Shown here: positions 31,402 through 32,263 of the stretch, in pieces
How the letters are laid out: the number at the start of each line of letters is the position of its first letter
Position numbering within the stretch: the stretch's first letter is position 1
DNA from: Acidobacteriota bacterium
Lineage (GTDB): Bacteria; Acidobacteriota; Terriglobia; Terriglobales; Acidobacteriaceae
Length of the DNA: 32,263 nt
Reading direction: 5' to 3'
Assembly: GCA_003225535.1 (NCBI GenBank)
Contig: QIAL01000217.1
Span: 1 to 32,263, forward strand
Notes under the pieces: generated by a model
What the model saw: the letters and a program-made list of their open reading frames with translations, nothing else
What the model was told of the DNA's origin: nothing
Databases searched by the model: none
Position numbers and translations under genes: made by a program

Positions 31402-31464
31402 CACGAACGTATTTGAGGAATACACGAACGTTTTTGGGGAATGCACCAACGCTTTTGGCAGGGC
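31402..31464. repeat. Three tandem 21-bp repeats
   Basis: Units at 31402-31422, 31423-31443 and 31444-31464 follow CAC-N-AACG-N-NTTTGNGGAATN; units one and two differ at only a few places and the third is more decayed. The array passes directly into a palindrome. The period and the CA-N3-CG core resemble the array at 12264-12326. Confidence 0.8.
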
Positions 31465-31517
31465 ACGGCTTTAGCCGTGCCGTTCGGGTTTCACAAATGA
31501 TGCGGGGCTTTGGCCCC
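31462..31517. repeat. Two palindromes before the VWFA-related gene
   Basis: GGCACGGC-TTTA-GCCGTGCC (31462-31481) is a copy of 18142-18161 with the loop changed. GGGGC-TTTG-GCCCC (31504-31517) matches 11122-11135. They lie 17-70 bases upstream of the ATG at 31534. Confidence 0.85.
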
Positions 31518-31533
31518 TGAGGGAAACGCGCTC

Positions 31534-32263
31534 ATGGTAAGGAAATTTCATTTGGCGGCCGCACTCTCTTTTCTATTGTTCCTGGTCAATGAAACTGCCA
31601 CCCGGGCACAAGACAGCCCCGATATCCACGTTGTCGTCAATATGGTCCAGCTCAACGTGGCCGTTACCGATAACAAGGGAAACTACATCACGGGACTCAA
31701 GCCCAGCGATTTCGCCATCTATGAAGATGGCATCAGGGAAAAGCCTGCCACCTTCGCGGAAGGCGATGCACCCGCGCACCGCCTCGACGATCTCGGACAG
31801 GAGGCTTCTTCCCCCTCGCCGGACGCGGCCGCCGGATCTTCAGACGGCGCCACGGCTCAGACTTTCGATCAACTGATAAGCGGTTCCAACGTCTTCGTCC
31901 TGTTCGATACCAGCGACTACATGTATCGCGGCTTCGTTTTTGCCCAGGACGCAATCTCCGAATTCATTCGCTCGCTCGCCAAAGCCGACAAAATTGCCTT
32001 CTATTCCTACAGCCGCGATCTCTCGCGCGTCGCTCCTCTCACCGCCGACCGCGGCCAACTACTCCAGGCCGTGCGCTCCACGGTTGCCGGCGATCAGGCC
32101 GCCCTCTACAACGCACTTCTGCTCACACTTAAGGACGCCGCGCAAAACCGTGGCCGCAAAGTCGTCGTCGTGTTTTCCAACGGCCCCGACAACTCCAGCG
32201 TCGTGCCCCCCGAAGACGTAGCCGAATTCGCCCAATCTTCCGGCGTCTCCATCTACATGATCA
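31534..32263 (+). CDS. VWFA-related Acidobacterial domain protein, N-terminal part (runs off the window)
   Basis: Begins MVRKFHLAAALSFLLFLVN with a signal peptide ending near TRAQ. The next part is the recognisable opening of the 'VWFA-related Acidobacterial domain' family (TIGR03436): HVVVNMVQLNVAVTDNKGNYITGLKPSDFAIYEDGI (about 32-67). A low-complexity insert (72-112, Ala/Ser/Asp-rich) follows, then the von Willebrand A fold with VFVLFDTSDYMYRGFVFAQ and KVVVVFSNGPDNSS. The metal site usually written DxSxS is DTSDY here, so the third ligand is not Ser. The protein is exported and probably binds other proteins. It follows the large unknown protein. The stop lies outside the window. Confidence 0.9.
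   Translation, partial: MVRKFHLAAALSFLLFLVNETATRAQDSPDIHVVVNMVQLNVAVTDNKGNYITGLKPSDFAIYEDGIREKPATFAEGDAPAHRLDDLGQEASSPSPDAAAGSSDGATAQTFDQLISGSNVFVLFDTSDYMYRGFVFAQDAISEFIRSLAKADKIAFYSYSRDLSRVAPLTADRGQLLQAVRSTVAGDQAALYNALLLTLKDAAQNRGRKVVVVFSNGPDNSSVVPPEDVAEFAQSSGVSIYMI

Overview
The window looks like chromosomal DNA from a soil Acidobacteriota (Terriglobia/Koribacter-like). The support is a C-terminal partial gene of the 'VWFA-related Acidobacterial domain' family, a sedolisin protease, a Tat-exported Gfo/Idh/MocA oxidoreductase, zinc-ribbon and coiled-coil proteins, a GC-rich base composition, and intergenic spaces packed with several families of short palindromes. No tRNA, rRNA, CRISPR array, prophage or transposase gene was seen. 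The species is not determined.

Layout. 1-3.5 kb: electron transfer flavoprotein genes (etfA partial, etfB) on the minus strand, divergent from a B12-dependent pair, a corrinoid protein and an MttB-superfamily methyltransferase. 3.6-5 kb: a zinc-ribbon protein, a 55-residue basic protein and a lipoprotein. 5-12.2 kb: threonine aldolase, an exported adenosine-deaminase-like protein, an ERCC4-fold nuclease, purine nucleoside phosphorylase, an apparently exported SAM-hydrolase-family protein, a PPOX-fold flavin protein and homoserine dehydrogenase. 12.2-13.3 kb: degenerate tandem repeats and a scar where a membrane-protein gene and an amidohydrolase gene have been joined and truncated. 13.3-18.8 kb: a SufS-like PLP enzyme, two zinc-ribbon membrane proteins (one with a GAF domain), a coiled-coil protein and RNase HI. 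18.9-19.2 kb: a candidate structured RNA with a promoter-like start and a terminator. 19.5-24.1 kb: a frameshifted di-heme cytochrome, a DUF4386 membrane protein and a large S53 protease. 24.6-27.9 kb: Gfo/Idh/MocA oxidoreductase, a GlcG/HbpS-like protein and a beta-propeller protein. 28.2-32.3 kb: a 1039-residue exported protein of unknown function followed by the start of a VWFA-related protein.

Functional links. The corrinoid protein and MttB homologue should form one methyl-transfer pathway whose electrons could pass to EtfAB, but the substrate and the methyl acceptor are not visible. Adenosine deaminase and purine nucleoside phosphorylase would together take adenosine to hypoxanthine, although the former appears exported. 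Many other genes are secreted or membrane proteins.

The most unusual signal is the palindrome load. One family is a mosaic of GC hairpins beginning TGTGG. It occurs between genes and also, in frame, inside two enzyme genes (homoserine dehydrogenase and the SufS-like enzyme). A second family forms 94-95 bp head-to-tail pairs; one copy supplies the stop codon of the corrinoid gene and ends next to the ribosome binding site of the methyltransferase gene. Two sets of 21-bp degenerate tandem repeats each lead straight into a palindrome. The homoserine dehydrogenase gene has no standard start codon ahead of its nucleotide-binding loop, and hairpin elements lie immediately upstream.
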